Shown: positions 17,043 to 25,994 of the stretch, in pieces
How positions within the stretch are numbered: position 1 is the first letter of the stretch
Layout of the letters: the number at the start of each line of letters is the position of its first letter
From: Halovenus amylolytica
GTDB taxonomy: Archaea; Halobacteriota; Halobacteria; Halobacteriales; Haloarculaceae
Assembly: GCA_004015825.1 (NCBI GenBank)
Contig: SAYS01000007.1
Span: forward strand, 62,001 to 126,000
DNA length: 64,000 nt
Direction of reading: 5' to 3'
The notes under the pieces: model-generated
The model's input: the letters and a program-made list of their open reading frames with translations, nothing else
Databases searched by the model: none
What the model was told of the DNA's origin: nothing
Program-made: the position numbers and the translations under genes

Positions 17043-18258
17043 GCAGTGGCGCGACGCCGACGAGGATTCCACCGGTGATCTCGAAACAGACGGCGGGATG
17101 GATCGGGATGCCCGCTCGGGGATGTCCGGCGGCCTCTGGCGGTTCCCGGCCTTCGCACTGGCCTGGCAGAACCTCCGCCGGAACCGGCTGCGCTCGCTGC
17201 TGGCGGCACTCGGCATCGCCATCGGCGTCTTCACGATCGTCGTTCTCGGGGTGTTCGGGACGGTGTTACAGCTGTCGGCCAGCCAGGAACTCGGCGGGAT
17301 CGGCAACCAGGTGATCGTCTCGCCATCTGCCGAAACGGAGGCCGAGGCGCTGACACCCCGACAGCTCCAGGATATCCAGCGGTCGGCGGCCGGTCGCGGT
17401 ACCGTCGTCCCGATCTTCAGTGACAACGCGCTCACGACGGCGAGTGGCGAGTCGACACCCACACAGGTGTACGGGATCGACAGACCGGCCGCGCTGTTCG
17501 AGGGACAGGAGGAGCCGCTGCCACGCCGGCACCGGGGTGGTGCGCTCGTCGGGTCGAGCGTCGCCGCCTCGCTGGATCTCCAGATCGGCAGCTCGATCGA
17601 GGTCGGCCAGGACAGCTACCGGGTGATCGGCGTGATGGCACCCGGTGAGGATATCACACCAGTCCAGCCGGACAACGCGGTCGTGCTGGCCGAACGGGAG
17701 TTCACTGGCGGCTACGATCAGGCAGTCATCGTCGCCGAGTCGCCGGCGGATGCCACGGCGATCGCGTCCGGTGTACGTGAGCGACTCAACGTCCGCGTCG
17801 AACAGGTCAGCGTCTTCGAACTCTCGGAGATCCTGGCGACGATCGGGGAGTTCTTTACGCTGCTCAATCGCTTCCTGATCGCACTCGGCAGTGTCTCACT
17901 GATCGTCGCCGGCGTGAGCATCTTCAACCTCATGCTGATGTCGACCGCGGAACGCCGGGGTGAGATCGGACTGATGCGAGCGGTCGGCATCCACCGACGG
18001 GACGTGCTCAAACTCCTGCTCGTCGAGGCCGCGCTGCTCGGTGCGGTCGGCGGCGTCGCCGGGGCTTTGCTCTCGGGCGCGGCGGCGCTGCTCCTGTGGG
18101 CAGTGACACCGGTCGGTCTCGACGTGGTGGTGGTCTCACAGAACGGACTCTATCTCGTCGGCGGCTTCGTCTTCGGCATCGTCGTTGCACTCGTCAGTGG
18201 CGCGTATCCGGCCTGGAAAGCCGCGAGCGAACGACCGGTCGAGGCACTGCGAGGGTGA
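17026..18258 (+). CDS. ABC transporter permease (MacB/FtsX family)
   Basis: The product has 410 residues from ATG 17026, preceded by the SD-like GGGAGGGAG. A polar N-terminus of about 45 residues leads to a first membrane helix (LRSLLAALGIAIGVFTIVVLGVFG), a large extracytoplasmic MacB_PCD-like domain, and three C-terminal helices with the FtsX segment AERRGEIGLMRAVGIHRRDVL. It ends YPAWKAASERPVEALRG, the usual FtsX/MacB tail. With the CARDB protein and ATPase it forms a three-gene mechanotransmission-type ABC system. Confidence 0.92.
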   Translation: MTSSREQWRDADEDSTGDLETDGGMDRDARSGMSGGLWRFPAFALAWQNLRRNRLRSLLAALGIAIGVFTIVVLGVFGTVLQLSASQELGGIGNQVIVSPSAETEAEALTPRQLQDIQRSAAGRGTVVPIFSDNALTTASGESTPTQVYGIDRPAALFEGQEEPLPRRHRGGALVGSSVAASLDLQIGSSIEVGQDSYRVIGVMAPGEDITPVQPDNAVVLAEREFTGGYDQAVIVAESPADATAIASGVRERLNVRVEQVSVFELSEILATIGEFFTLLNRFLIALGSVSLIVAGVSIFNLMLMSTAERRGEIGLMRAVGIHRRDVLKLLLVEAALLGAVGGVAGALLSGAAALLLWAVTPVGLDVVVVSQNGLYLVGGFVFGIVVALVSGAYPAWKAASERPVEALRG

Positions 18259-18490
18259 GACTGTCGACAGAACGAGGAGAGACAGTCGGAAAGATGACGG
18301 GCGGTGGTAGCCGGGGCCAGCGCGGAGATCGGTGTCTCTCCTCGTCTAGAGCTACAGCCGAATTGTTAACAATCCCGGTGTTCACGAAAAAAATCAACAC
18401 AGCCAGCCACGAGAGCCGGTGGGATCGGCCAGAAATCGCGCAAAAAACCCGACACCAGCATATTTGTGGCTGCCTCCGTGAGTTCCCGGT

Positions 18491-19807
18491 ATGAGAACGA
18501 GCAGTGACACGGAGACGGAACTAACAGAACCGGTCGAGATCGGCGGGGTCGAGCTACAGAACAGACTCTACCGTGCGCCACTGCTCGAATGTGCCGGCAA
18601 CGGCCCCGGCGCTGTCGAGACGTTCGTCGACGAACTCGAACCCGCAGCCGAGGCCGGCGCCGGCCTCATCTTCCAGGGCGCGAGTATCGTCACCGCGGAC
18701 GGTGGCTGTGCCGCACCGAATATGACCCGCGTCCACGACCCCGACTTCGTCGAGGGGCTGTCGGCACTCACTGATCGGATCCACGACCACGGCTCGAAGA
18801 TTTTCATGCAGCTCGCAGCGGGCGGGCTGCGGAGCTTGAGCATGTGGCACAGTGAGTACCGCGACAACCATCCCGGCGAGCAACAGCGAGCAGTCTCGAC
18901 ACCCCCGATCCAGCTCCGGGTGGCCGACAGACTCGGCTTTATCGATCTCCAGCCGGACGTCCTCTCGACGACGGAGGTGTACGACCTCGCGGAGTCCTTT
19001 GGCCGGGCGGCGGGCTACGCTGTCGACGCTGGCTACGACGGGATCCACCTCTCGGGGGCCAATATGGGCATCATCCAGCAGTTTCTCTCGCCGTACTACA
19101 ACGACCGGGACGACGAGTTCGCCGACGGCGTCCGCTTCCTGCTCGCCATCCGCGATGCCGTCCGGAAACACGCCGGCAGTGTCCCCTTACTGACGAAACT
19201 CCCTGCAGAGACCGTCTCGCCACCGTTCGTTCGGGAAGGGCTGACCCGGAAGGATGGCCGGATCGTCGCACAAAGACTCGAAGGTGCTGGCTACGACGGG
19301 GTCGTTCCAGTCGAAACGTCGGTGTACTGGGATATGAGCATCATCAGAGGTGCCTATCCCGACCGGGCCTGGAACGCCGCCGACCTGCAGTCGGAATACG
19401 CGGACGTGTTCGGCAGTCGCGTGCGCGCTCGCGCAGTGAAGACTCTCAACCGACTCCAGGCCCGGTGGTTCCCACACGAGGCGGGCTGGAACGGAGATTT
19501 CTGTCGGCAGGTCAGAGACGCGGTCGATATCCCCGTCCTCTGTGAGGGCGGGATCCGGACGCGGGCCGACTGTGAGCGGTTGCTCGGGGAGAGCTGTGAC
19601 CTCGTCGGGATGGGCCGGCCATTCTACGCCGAACCCCGACTCCCCGTGCGGCTGCTCTCGGGTGAGCGGGCGCTCTGTGAGAGCTGTAACAACTGCACGG
19701 TGCCACAGGCCGCCGGCGAACCCGGCCGCTGTCGGACCCCGGCGATCGTTCGCGAACGAGCGCGACTGGAACAGCAGGATTCATATAATCGAAACAACCA
19801 GTCATAA
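18491..19807 (+). CDS. NADH:flavin oxidoreductase / old yellow enzyme family protein
   Basis: The 438-residue FMN-binding TIM barrel has the start EPVEIGGVELQNRLYRAPLLE, then FMQLAAGGLRS, DAGYDGIHLSGANMGIIQQFLSP (the family's H-AxG-Y-L-xQFLSP region, here with Ser-Gly in place of the His-rich motif), VLCEGGIRTRADCERLL and GMGRPFYAEP. A C-terminal CESCNNC resembles the Fe-S cysteines of the 2,4-dienoyl-CoA reductase group, but the second flavin domain is absent. It probably reduces an enone; substrate unknown. Isolated gene. Confidence 0.88.
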   Translation: MRTSSDTETELTEPVEIGGVELQNRLYRAPLLECAGNGPGAVETFVDELEPAAEAGAGLIFQGASIVTADGGCAAPNMTRVHDPDFVEGLSALTDRIHDHGSKIFMQLAAGGLRSLSMWHSEYRDNHPGEQQRAVSTPPIQLRVADRLGFIDLQPDVLSTTEVYDLAESFGRAAGYAVDAGYDGIHLSGANMGIIQQFLSPYYNDRDDEFADGVRFLLAIRDAVRKHAGSVPLLTKLPAETVSPPFVREGLTRKDGRIVAQRLEGAGYDGVVPVETSVYWDMSIIRGAYPDRAWNAADLQSEYADVFGSRVRARAVKTLNRLQARWFPHEAGWNGDFCRQVRDAVDIPVLCEGGIRTRADCERLLGESCDLVGMGRPFYAEPRLPVRLLSGERALCESCNNCTVPQAAGEPGRCRTPAIVRERARLEQQDSYNRNNQS

Positions 19808-19898
19808 GTCCAATAACTTCGCTGGATATAACGGAGCGTGACTGGACCGCAAGCGTATCATTACCGTGACAGCAGACAACCGTGGTGTCGGGGTGTCG

Positions 19899-20525
19899 TT
19901 ATTCGTCGTCCGGGCGATCGTCGATGAGGATCACGGCCTCGCCGTCGATCGCTGCGTCCTCACCCTTCATGACGCGGGTCCGGAGGCGATACTGGCTGTT
20001 GCCGAGATCCTCGATGATCTCACACTTCGCAGTGACGCGGTCGTCGATCCGAACCGGATTGTGGAATTCGAGGTCCTGCGAGAGGTAGACGACGATCCCG
20101 GGGACGCGTGCCAGCGCGGCACTGATCAGTCCGCCCACGAGCGTTCCGTGGGCGATGCGGCCCTTGAATCGTGTCTTCTCGGCGAACTCGTCGTCGAGGT
20201 GGAGTGGGTTCGTGTCGCCACTTGCCGCAGCAAACCACTTGACGTCGTTTTCGGTGATTGTCTTCGTGAACTCGAAGCGATCACCGACACTCAGTTCCGC
20301 TGCCGACTCCGTGGTCGATTCTGCGTGCCACTCCGGCAGGTCTTCTGAGGGTTCGATCCGCTCGACAGCCTTGGGTTCGGATCCCGAACCGTTCGTCCGG
20401 TCGGTGTCGGTGCTACTCCAGGCGGCGAACGCAGCCTGATTCGCAGCGATTACGTTTTCTACCACCTGAGAGGACGTCTCCGTCCACGTATCCAGCCACG
20501 GATTGCCGTACCAATTGGTACTCAT
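19899..20525 (-). CDS. phaJ: MaoC-family (R)-specific enoyl-CoA hydratase
   Basis: The product has 208 residues. The N-terminal about 90 residues are a polar extension; the C-terminal hotdog domain has the hydratase motif FAAASGDTNPLHLDDEFA and GRIAHGTLVGGL. Asp and His of this motif are catalytic in PhaJ. It supplies (R)-3-hydroxyacyl-CoA from beta-oxidation intermediates to PHA synthase. It is divergent from phaR-P-E-C with a 173-bp shared upstream region, which supports the PHA assignment. Confidence 0.88.
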   Translation of the reverse strand: MSTNWYGNPWLDTWTETSSQVVENVIAANQAAFAAWSSTDTDRTNGSGSEPKAVERIEPSEDLPEWHAESTTESAAELSVGDRFEFTKTITENDVKWFAAASGDTNPLHLDDEFAEKTRFKGRIAHGTLVGGLISAALARVPGIVVYLSQDLEFHNPVRIDDRVTAKCEIIEDLGNSQYRLRTRVMKGEDAAIDGEAVILIDDRPDDE

Positions 20526-20662
20526 CAGGGGTCTCTACGTCACACCAACGTATAAATACCGAGGCTGTATTATCAGCCCCTCGGGCAGTACCGGCCCAGG
20601 TTTCAGAAGAATATAGATCCATTCATCGGTAAACAGTGGTTCAGGGTGGTGAGACACACAAC

Positions 20663-20687
20663 ATTTATCTACTATTATTGTGTAGAT
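20663..20687 (+). promoter_or_regulatory. phaR promoter with inverted-repeat operator candidate
   Basis: A TATA-like ATTTAT (20663-20668) lies 31-36 nt before the phaR ATG. The inverted repeat ATCTAC (20667-20672) and GTAGAT (20682-20687), separated by 9 nt, overlaps the TATA end and the space before the expected TSS. That is a position where a bound repressor would block transcription. PhaR of Haloferax mediterranei is a known regulator of PHA genes, so autoregulation is plausible. Confidence 0.5.
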
Positions 20688-20698
20688 TCGCATGACAG

Positions 20699-21004
20699 AT
20701 GCCAGACGAAAGCGACGGCCAAGCGTGGCCACCCAACATGATGAAGCTGTTTACAGAGACGGGCGAGCAGGCTGTGGAGAAACAGCAGGAACTGTTCAAG
20801 CAGATGCTCGGAGCCGGCATGTCCGGGGGTATGGATATGAACCAGCTGGGTGCTATGAGTCAGACGGCGACGTTCAAGACGCGCGTCCAGAGTGGGGGGC
20901 GAATCAGCATTCCGGACGCGGAACGCGAGACGCTCGATATCGAAGAGGGGGATATCGTCCAGGCCGTCGTGGTTCCTGTCAAGCGCAACAGAGACGACGA
21001 ATAA
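20699..21004 (+). CDS. phaR: AbrB-type regulator of PHA genes
   Basis: The product has 101 residues. The N-terminal half (PPNMMKLFTETGEQAVEKQQELFKQML, amphipathic) may associate with PHA granules or phasin. The C-terminal half is an AbrB/SpoVT-like swapped-hairpin DNA-binding domain, GGRISIPDAERETLDIEEGDIVQAVVVPV. The combination and position as first gene before phaP match haloarchaeal PhaR. An inverted repeat in its own promoter could be its binding site. Confidence 0.85.
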   Translation: MPDESDGQAWPPNMMKLFTETGEQAVEKQQELFKQMLGAGMSGGMDMNQLGAMSQTATFKTRVQSGGRISIPDAERETLDIEEGDIVQAVVVPVKRNRDDE

Positions 21005-21029
21005 CACCACGGCGATCAACCAGACAGTC

Positions 21030-21563
21030 ATGGTCGACTACACGACACCCATCACGGCGACTTTCGAGCTACAGCGACGGACGATCGAACAGAGCCAGGA
21101 GGCCCTCGAACAGGGCGTCGAGTTCCAGAAGAACTTCCAGGAGGCAGTCATCGACGGACTCGACGGCCAGGAAGACGCACAGCGTCGGGCCGTCGAGCTC
21201 CAGCGGGAGGCGATTCACAGCACACTCGATGCCGTCGAGGAGAACGTCCCTGGTACGGAGTCGGCAATAAGCGAGATCCGCGAAACGGTCAACGATCAGT
21301 TCGACCAGCTGTTCGAAAACCACGAGGAAGCCTTCGAGAACATCACCGCAGAGCTCGAAGACGGGGCGTCGAGTTACGACACACTCGCAGTCGAGTATCT
21401 GGATGCGCTCGACGACCAGCTCGGGATGGTCATCGACGCCCACGAACAGCTCGAAGACCAGTCAGTCGAGGCGACTACCCAGATCACCGAACAGCTCCAG
21501 GCGCTCCAGCAACAGGTCGGAGAGATCCAGCAACAGATCAGCGAGATGGAGCTCGACGAGTAG
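21030..21563 (+). CDS. phaP: PHA granule phasin
   Basis: The product has 177 residues from ATG 21030 (MVDYTTPITATFELQ), 25 bp after phaR. It is almost entirely helical and Gln/Glu-rich with heptad-like repeats (for example QLQALQQQVGEIQQQISEMELDE, coiled coil). It has the phasin pattern of an amphipathic bundle that coats PHA granules. The longer in-frame ORF from 20892 overlaps phaR and is rejected. Function follows from composition and context. Confidence 0.88.
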   Translation: MVDYTTPITATFELQRRTIEQSQEALEQGVEFQKNFQEAVIDGLDGQEDAQRRAVELQREAIHSTLDAVEENVPGTESAISEIRETVNDQFDQLFENHEEAFENITAELEDGASSYDTLAVEYLDALDDQLGMVIDAHEQLEDQSVEATTQITEQLQALQQQVGEIQQQISEMELDE

Positions 21564-21622
21564 CGTTTGCCGACAGTTGGCCACCCATTTTGGGCCATTT
21601 TTGCCGATAATCCCATATTACT

Positions 21623-21674
21623 ATACACGTGGGAAATAGTAGCGGCTGGAAGAAAAACATACACGTGGGAATTA
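21623..21674 (+). promoter_or_regulatory. Direct repeat upstream of phaE
   Basis: ATACACGTGGGAA occurs at 21623-21635 and again at 21659-21671, 36 bp apart, in the 152-bp phaP-phaE gap. The first copy also pairs as TCCCA...TGGGA with 21611-21615. Two identical 13-mers in a short intergenic region suggest a tandem regulatory site, possibly for PhaR, or a duplicated promoter element. Confidence 0.45.
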
Positions 21675-21715
21675 TAGCCGGGGCTTTTTGTTGTTCCGCG
21701 GCGGAAATACACCTG

Positions 21716-22258
21716 ATGAGCAATCAGAGACAAGACGACTGGAGCGAGCTATTCGGACAGATGAACGACGTCGTCGCGGATTCGATCGAGCAGAATCTCG
21801 AAGCACAGAACGCGTTAATGGAGTCGTGGACCGGCTCCTTCGAGGACTCGATGCCGGACGAGGACGCGATGGAAGACGGAATGGAAGGCTACATGCAGGC
21901 CTACGAGGTCTGGATGGACGCCGCAGAGGAGATGTTCGAGCGGACGAGTGACGCCGCCCAGGGCGAGGATGTCGAAGCCGAGGAGTTCCGTGATATCTGG
22001 CTTCGATCGGCGAACGAAGCCTTCTCGGAGGTTATGTCGACGAGTGCCTTCGCCGCCGCGAACGGCCAGATGGTCGAACAGATCATGGAGATGCAACAGG
22101 AAGTCGACGAGATGACACAGGATACGCTGGCCCAGATCGGGATCGCGACACGCGACGACGTCGACGAGGTCGGCGAACGCCTCATCGAACTCGAGCGGCG
22201 CCAGCACGCGGTCGAAGACAAACTCGATCGACTCATCGACGCTGTCGAAAACCAATAA
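21716..22258 (+). CDS. phaE: PHA synthase subunit PhaE
   Basis: The product has 180 residues from ATG 21716 ([20 protein letters not shown]). Acidic, helical, with Met-rich stretches ([20 protein letters not shown]) and a C-terminal coiled coil. This fits the haloarchaeal class III synthase partner PhaE, which is shorter than its bacterial equivalent. It lies 2 bp upstream of phaC, so the two are translated together and their products assemble on the granule. Confidence 0.88.
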   Translation: MSNQRQDDWSELFGQMNDVVADSIEQNLEAQNALMESWTGSFEDSMPDEDAMEDGMEGYMQAYEVWMDAAEEMFERTSDAAQGEDVEAEEFRDIWLRSANEAFSEVMSTSAFAAANGQMVEQIMEMQQEVDEMTQDTLAQIGIATRDDVDEVGERLIELERRQHAVEDKLDRLIDAVENQ

Positions 22259-22260
22259 CC

Positions 22261-23661
22261 ATGTCATACAATCCCTTCTCCGCAGCACTGGACGCACACA
22301 CGCAGACACTGGACGCGCTCGCGGACGCGACCGAGCGCGCGGCCCTCGCACCCGAGCGCGCGACCGAGATGGAGGAACTCGAGGTGGGAATGACCCCCTC
22401 CGAGGTCGTCTACGAGGAGAACAAACTGGAACTACTGCACTACGAGTCACAGACCGACGAACAGAACGAGGTCCCGATTCTGATCGTCTACGCGCTGATC
22501 AACAAACCGTTCATTCTGGATCTCCAGCCCGACCGGAGCGTCGTCCGGCGACTGCTGGATGCGGGTCACGACGTCTACCTGATCGACTGGAACGAGCCAT
22601 CGCGACTCGACAAACATCTGGGCCTGCACGACTACATCAACCGCTACATGGACAACTGCGTCGACGAGGTCCGGGAACGGTCCGGCCAGGAGAAGATCAA
22701 CCTGCTCGGCTACTGTATGGGCGGTACCTTCAGTACGATCTACACCGCCCTGCACGGCGAGAAAATCAACGCACTCGGCCTGATGGCGGCCGGCCTCTAC
22801 TTCGACGACAGTGGTGGCGTCCTCGAAAAGTGGGGCGACGAGGAGTACTACGACCCCGAGTCGGTCGTCGACACGTTCGGTAACGTCCCGGCGGAGATGC
22901 TGGACGACGGCTTCAAACTGATGGATCCGGTGGACAACTACGTCCGGAAGTACATCACCTTCTACGAGAACATGGAGAGTGACGGCTTCGTCGAGAACTT
23001 CGGCCGGATGGAGAAGTGGCTCGACGAGGGAATCGATCTCGCGGGCCAGGCCTACGTCGAGTTCCTGGAGAACATCTACCAGGACAACGCCCTCTACAAA
23101 AACGAGATGTATCTGAACGACGAGCACGTCGATATCTCGAAAATCGACGTACCGATCCTGCAGATCATCGGCGAGTACGACCACCTCATCCCGCCGGAGG
23201 CCTCGAAACCGTTCAACGAGGTCGTCGGAACGCCCGAAGAAGATATCACGACCATCGAGTACTCGACGGGCCACATCGGCATGGCTGTCTCGGGATCGAC
23301 CCACAGCGAGGTCTGGCCGAAGGTCTGTGACTGGTACCACGATGTCTCCGAACGGATGAAAGAACAAGAGGAGGAAGACTCCGAAACGGACGTCAGCGAT
23401 ATCCAGGAGGAGGCCGCTGCACAGATCGAGATCGACTCGCCGGGCGAGGACGAAGCAGATACCGACGAGGAGGCAGAAAGCGCCGACGAGGAGACGATGG
23501 ATCTCGAAGAGATCAGCGGCATCGGCCCGACCTACGCCGAACGGCTGCGTTCGGCTGGCTTCGAGACGACAGCGGATCTGGCCGACGCGGACCCCGAAGA
23601 ACTCGCCGAGATCGCACAGACGAGCGAATCCTCCGTCGAGGACTGGCTCGACCAGCTGTAA
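22261..23661 (+). CDS. phaC: Class III poly(3-hydroxyalkanoate) synthase PhaC with a C-terminal helix-hairpin-helix domain
   Basis: The product has 466 residues. The alpha/beta-hydrolase core carries the lipase-like box GYCMGGT with nucleophile Cys152, Asp307 in [10 protein letters not shown] and His338 in STGHIGM. It polymerises hydroxyacyl-CoA on granules together with PhaE. After the core (about residue 370) there is an acidic Glu/Asp linker, then about 48 residues, [17 protein letters not shown] and [17 protein letters not shown], that form a Rad51/RuvA-like HhH domain. The extension is in frame and is unusual compared with bacterial PhaC. Confidence 0.95.
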   Translation: MSYNPFSAALDAHTQTLDALADATERAALAPERATEMEELEVGMTPSEVVYEENKLELLHYESQTDEQNEVPILIVYALINKPFILDLQPDRSVVRRLLDAGHDVYLIDWNEPSRLDKHLGLHDYINRYMDNCVDEVRERSGQEKINLLGYCMGGTFSTIYTALHGEKINALGLMAAGLYFDDSGGVLEKWGDEEYYDPESVVDTFGNVPAEMLDDGFKLMDPVDNYVRKYITFYENMESDGFVENFGRMEKWLDEGIDLAGQAYVEFLENIYQDNALYKNEMYLNDEHVDISKIDVPILQIIGEYDHLIPPEASKPFNEVVGTPEEDITTIEYSTGHIGMAVSGSTHSEVWPKVCDWYHDVSERMKEQEEEDSETDVSDIQEEAAAQIEIDSPGEDEADTDEEAESADEETMDLEEISGIGPTYAERLRSAGFETTADLADADPEELAEIAQTSESSVEDWLDQL

Positions 23662-23710
23662 GCAGACTCTTTTGCCGTCGATTTATTTGACCGGCGGTTG
23701 GATCGGTGAT

Positions 23711-24148
23711 ATGCGCGTCAGTGTCATCGGCGGTTCGACAGTCGACGAGATGCTCTACGAGCAGGCCCGCGAGGTCGGTCGGTTGCTCGGCGAGGCCGAC
23801 CACGCGGTCGTCTGCGGTGGTCGTGGCGGTGTCATGGAGGCGGTCTGTCGGGGTGCCAGCGAAGCCGGCGGCAAGACGATCGGTATTCTGCCGGGGGACG
23901 ACCGCCGGGCAGCGAACGAGTTCGTCGACACAGCAATTGCGACCGGAATCGGAAATATGCGGAACGTTCTCGTCGCTCTGAACGGGGACGGGACGATTGC
24001 GATCGACGGCAGTACCGGGACGCTCTCGGAGATCGCACTCGCACTGGATTACGGTCGACCCGTGGCTGGGATCGAGACCCACGATATCGCGGGTGTCGAA
24101 GCGGTGGAGACGCCACAGGAAGCAGTGGCGTACGTCGAAAAAGCATGA
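23711..24148 (+). CDS. TIGR00725 family nucleotide-binding (LOG-like) protein
   Basis: The product has 145 residues from ATG 23711 (MRVSVIGGSTVDE). Rossmann-like glycine motifs VVCGGRGGVMEAVCRGASEAGG, GILPGDDRRAANEF and TGIGNMRNVLVALNGDGTIAIDGSTGTLSEI (given here as landmarks) match the TIGR00725 branch of the lysine decarboxylase-like family. Biochemical role unknown. It follows phaC by 49 bp and may be co-transcribed, but there is no known link to PHA. Confidence 0.85.
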   Translation: MRVSVIGGSTVDEMLYEQAREVGRLLGEADHAVVCGGRGGVMEAVCRGASEAGGKTIGILPGDDRRAANEFVDTAIATGIGNMRNVLVALNGDGTIAIDGSTGTLSEIALALDYGRPVAGIETHDIAGVEAVETPQEAVAYVEKA

Positions 24149-24250
24149 GTCAGTGTGTGGACTACTTTGAACAGAACTAGAAAAGCAAGAAAATCCCTCA
24201 CGAGACGACGGTGATGCTGAAACTGCTGGAAAACAGCAGATGAACGTTGT

Positions 24251-24742
24251 CTAGAGTTCGTGCGTTTCAACGCTCAGTGAACCATCCGCGACCGTCGCCG
24301 TCATCATCGTCGCCCGAGTTGCTGGACTGGCACCCGTCACGCTACCGGGGTTGAGCAGCCGGATCCCATCGTGGCGGGTATCGAGCACCTCGTGGGTATG
24401 TCCCGAGACACCGACGGGATCGGCCGTCTCTGCACTGTCACGAACCGTCTCGGCGACGCGGGCCTCGTACCCGCGGGGAGAGCCAGTGCCGTGGGTGAGG
24501 ACGAACTCGACCCCGCCGAGTTCGACCGACGCGACGGCAGGTAGTCCGATCCGTGGATCCATGTTCCCGCTGACTGCAGTGAGTTCACGGGCGAGTGCAC
24601 GCATATCCGCGAGGGCGTTCTCCGAGTCGAAATCGCCTGCGTGCAGGACGTGATCTGCCGCTTCGATCCGCTCGCGGAACGACCCCGGAATCCGTCGCTC
24701 ACGAGAGGGGATATGTGAATCACTGATGATCGCGATTTCCAT
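24251..24742 (-). CDS. YfcE/MJ0936-type metallophosphoesterase
   Basis: The product has 163 residues. The calcineurin-like metal motifs are in order: ISDSHIPS, HAGDFDS, SGNMD, LTHGTG, SGHTHEV and NPGSVTGAS. This is the compact two-metal phosphodiesterase family that cleaves model diesters; the natural substrate is unknown. It lies 44 bp downstream of metX on the same strand and could be read through from the met operon. Confidence 0.9.
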   Translation of the reverse strand: MEIAIISDSHIPSRERRIPGSFRERIEAADHVLHAGDFDSENALADMRALARELTAVSGNMDPRIGLPAVASVELGGVEFVLTHGTGSPRGYEARVAETVRDSAETADPVGVSGHTHEVLDTRHDGIRLLNPGSVTGASPATRATMMTATVADGSLSVETHEL

Positions 24743-24786
24743 ATCTCATTGTCCGTCCGACGCAAATATGAAAGTACGTCTGGTGC

Positions 24787-25992
24787 TCAGTCCGAGAACA
24801 GACTCGTGTGGACCGGTGCGAACTGGTCACCGTCGTCGAACTCCTCCTCGGTGTCAGTGACGGCCTTGCCTCTGACTCCCTTTTCGAGGAAATCCGACAG
24901 CGGCGGGCCGACGTTGTCCGGTTCGACCAGGAACGCGTCGTGACCGTGGTCGGACTCGATGACGTGGTGTGCAACTGTAACGTCGGCATCGCGCATCGCC
25001 TCGGCGAGGGCTTCCGCCTGCGCAGGCGTGAAATGCCAGTCCTCGGTAAAGGAGATGACGAGTGACTCCCCTTCGAAGGCAGCGAGTGCGTCGCTGTCAC
25101 CCTCGAACCCCTGCGAGAGATCGTAGTTGTCCATCGCGCGCGTGAGATAGAGATACGAGTTGGCGTCGAACCGCTCGACGAACTTCTCGGCCTGGTAGTC
25201 CAGATAGGACTCGACGTCGCGGTACGGGAAAAAGCCAGCCGCCGGATCGCTCGGGAACGTCCGGACGGCATCCCGACCTGCTGCGCGGCGGCCGAACTTC
25301 TGTTCCATCGAGGATTTCGAGAGGTACATGACGTGGCCGATCTGTCGGGCGATTGCGAGTCCGTCTTTCGGGTGCTCGCCGCCGTAGTAGTCGCCGCCCT
25401 GCCAGTCGTCGTCGGTGGTGATCGCTCTGCGGGCGATCGCATCGAGTGCGAGACACTGCGGGTCCAGACGGGCCGCGGCGGCGATGGGGACGATCCGCTC
25501 GACGTGATCCGGGTGGCGTTTCGCCCACTCCAGCACGTTCATCCCGCCGACGCTGCCGCCGACGACCGCGTGGAGATGCGGCACGCCGAGTTCGTCCAGC
25601 AGGAGTCGCTGGGCCTCCGTCCAGTCGGTGACCGTCACGGCCGGGAACTCGGTGCCGTAGGGCTCGCCCGTCTCGGGGTTGGTCGATTTCGGCCCCGTCG
25701 TCCCGTAACAGGAGCCGGGGACGTTCGCCGAGACGACGTAGTACTCCGTCGTATCGATCGCCTTGCCGGGACCGACGATATCGTCCCACCAGGCGCGTGC
25801 CTGGCCGGCGGTCCCCGAGGTTCGGCTGTGGCCGGCGACGTGGGCGCTACCGGTCAGCGCGTGACAGACGAGTACCGCGTTGTCACCGGTGAATTCGCCG
25901 TAGGTCTCGTAGGCGACTTCGAGTTCGGGGATCGACTCACCACACTCGAACTCGAACTCGCCCAGCGAGATCGTGTCGTGTTCTGTCTCCAT
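24787..25992 (-). CDS. metX: Homoserine O-acetyltransferase
   Basis: The product has 401 residues. The alpha/beta-hydrolase-fold acyltransferase activates L-homoserine for methionine synthesis. The nucleophile serine lies in [14 protein letters not shown] near residue 150. The Asp and His of the triad are in FTEDWHFTP and [12 protein letters not shown]. The [12 protein letters not shown] oxyanion region is present. It is encoded immediately after metY (2-bp gap), which consumes its product, so the pair is one operon. Acetyl rather than succinyl specificity is inferred from the MetX family. Confidence 0.94.
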   Translation of the reverse strand: METEHDTISLGEFEFECGESIPELEVAYETYGEFTGDNAVLVCHALTGSAHVAGHSRTSGTAGQARAWWDDIVGPGKAIDTTEYYVVSANVPGSCYGTTGPKSTNPETGEPYGTEFPAVTVTDWTEAQRLLLDELGVPHLHAVVGGSVGGMNVLEWAKRHPDHVERIVPIAAAARLDPQCLALDAIARRAITTDDDWQGGDYYGGEHPKDGLAIARQIGHVMYLSKSSMEQKFGRRAAGRDAVRTFPSDPAAGFFPYRDVESYLDYQAEKFVERFDANSYLYLTRAMDNYDLSQGFEGDSDALAAFEGESLVISFTEDWHFTPAQAEALAEAMRDADVTVAHHVIESDHGHDAFLVEPDNVGPPLSDFLEKGVRGKAVTDTEEEFDDGDQFAPVHTSLFSD

Positions 25993-25994
25993 CG

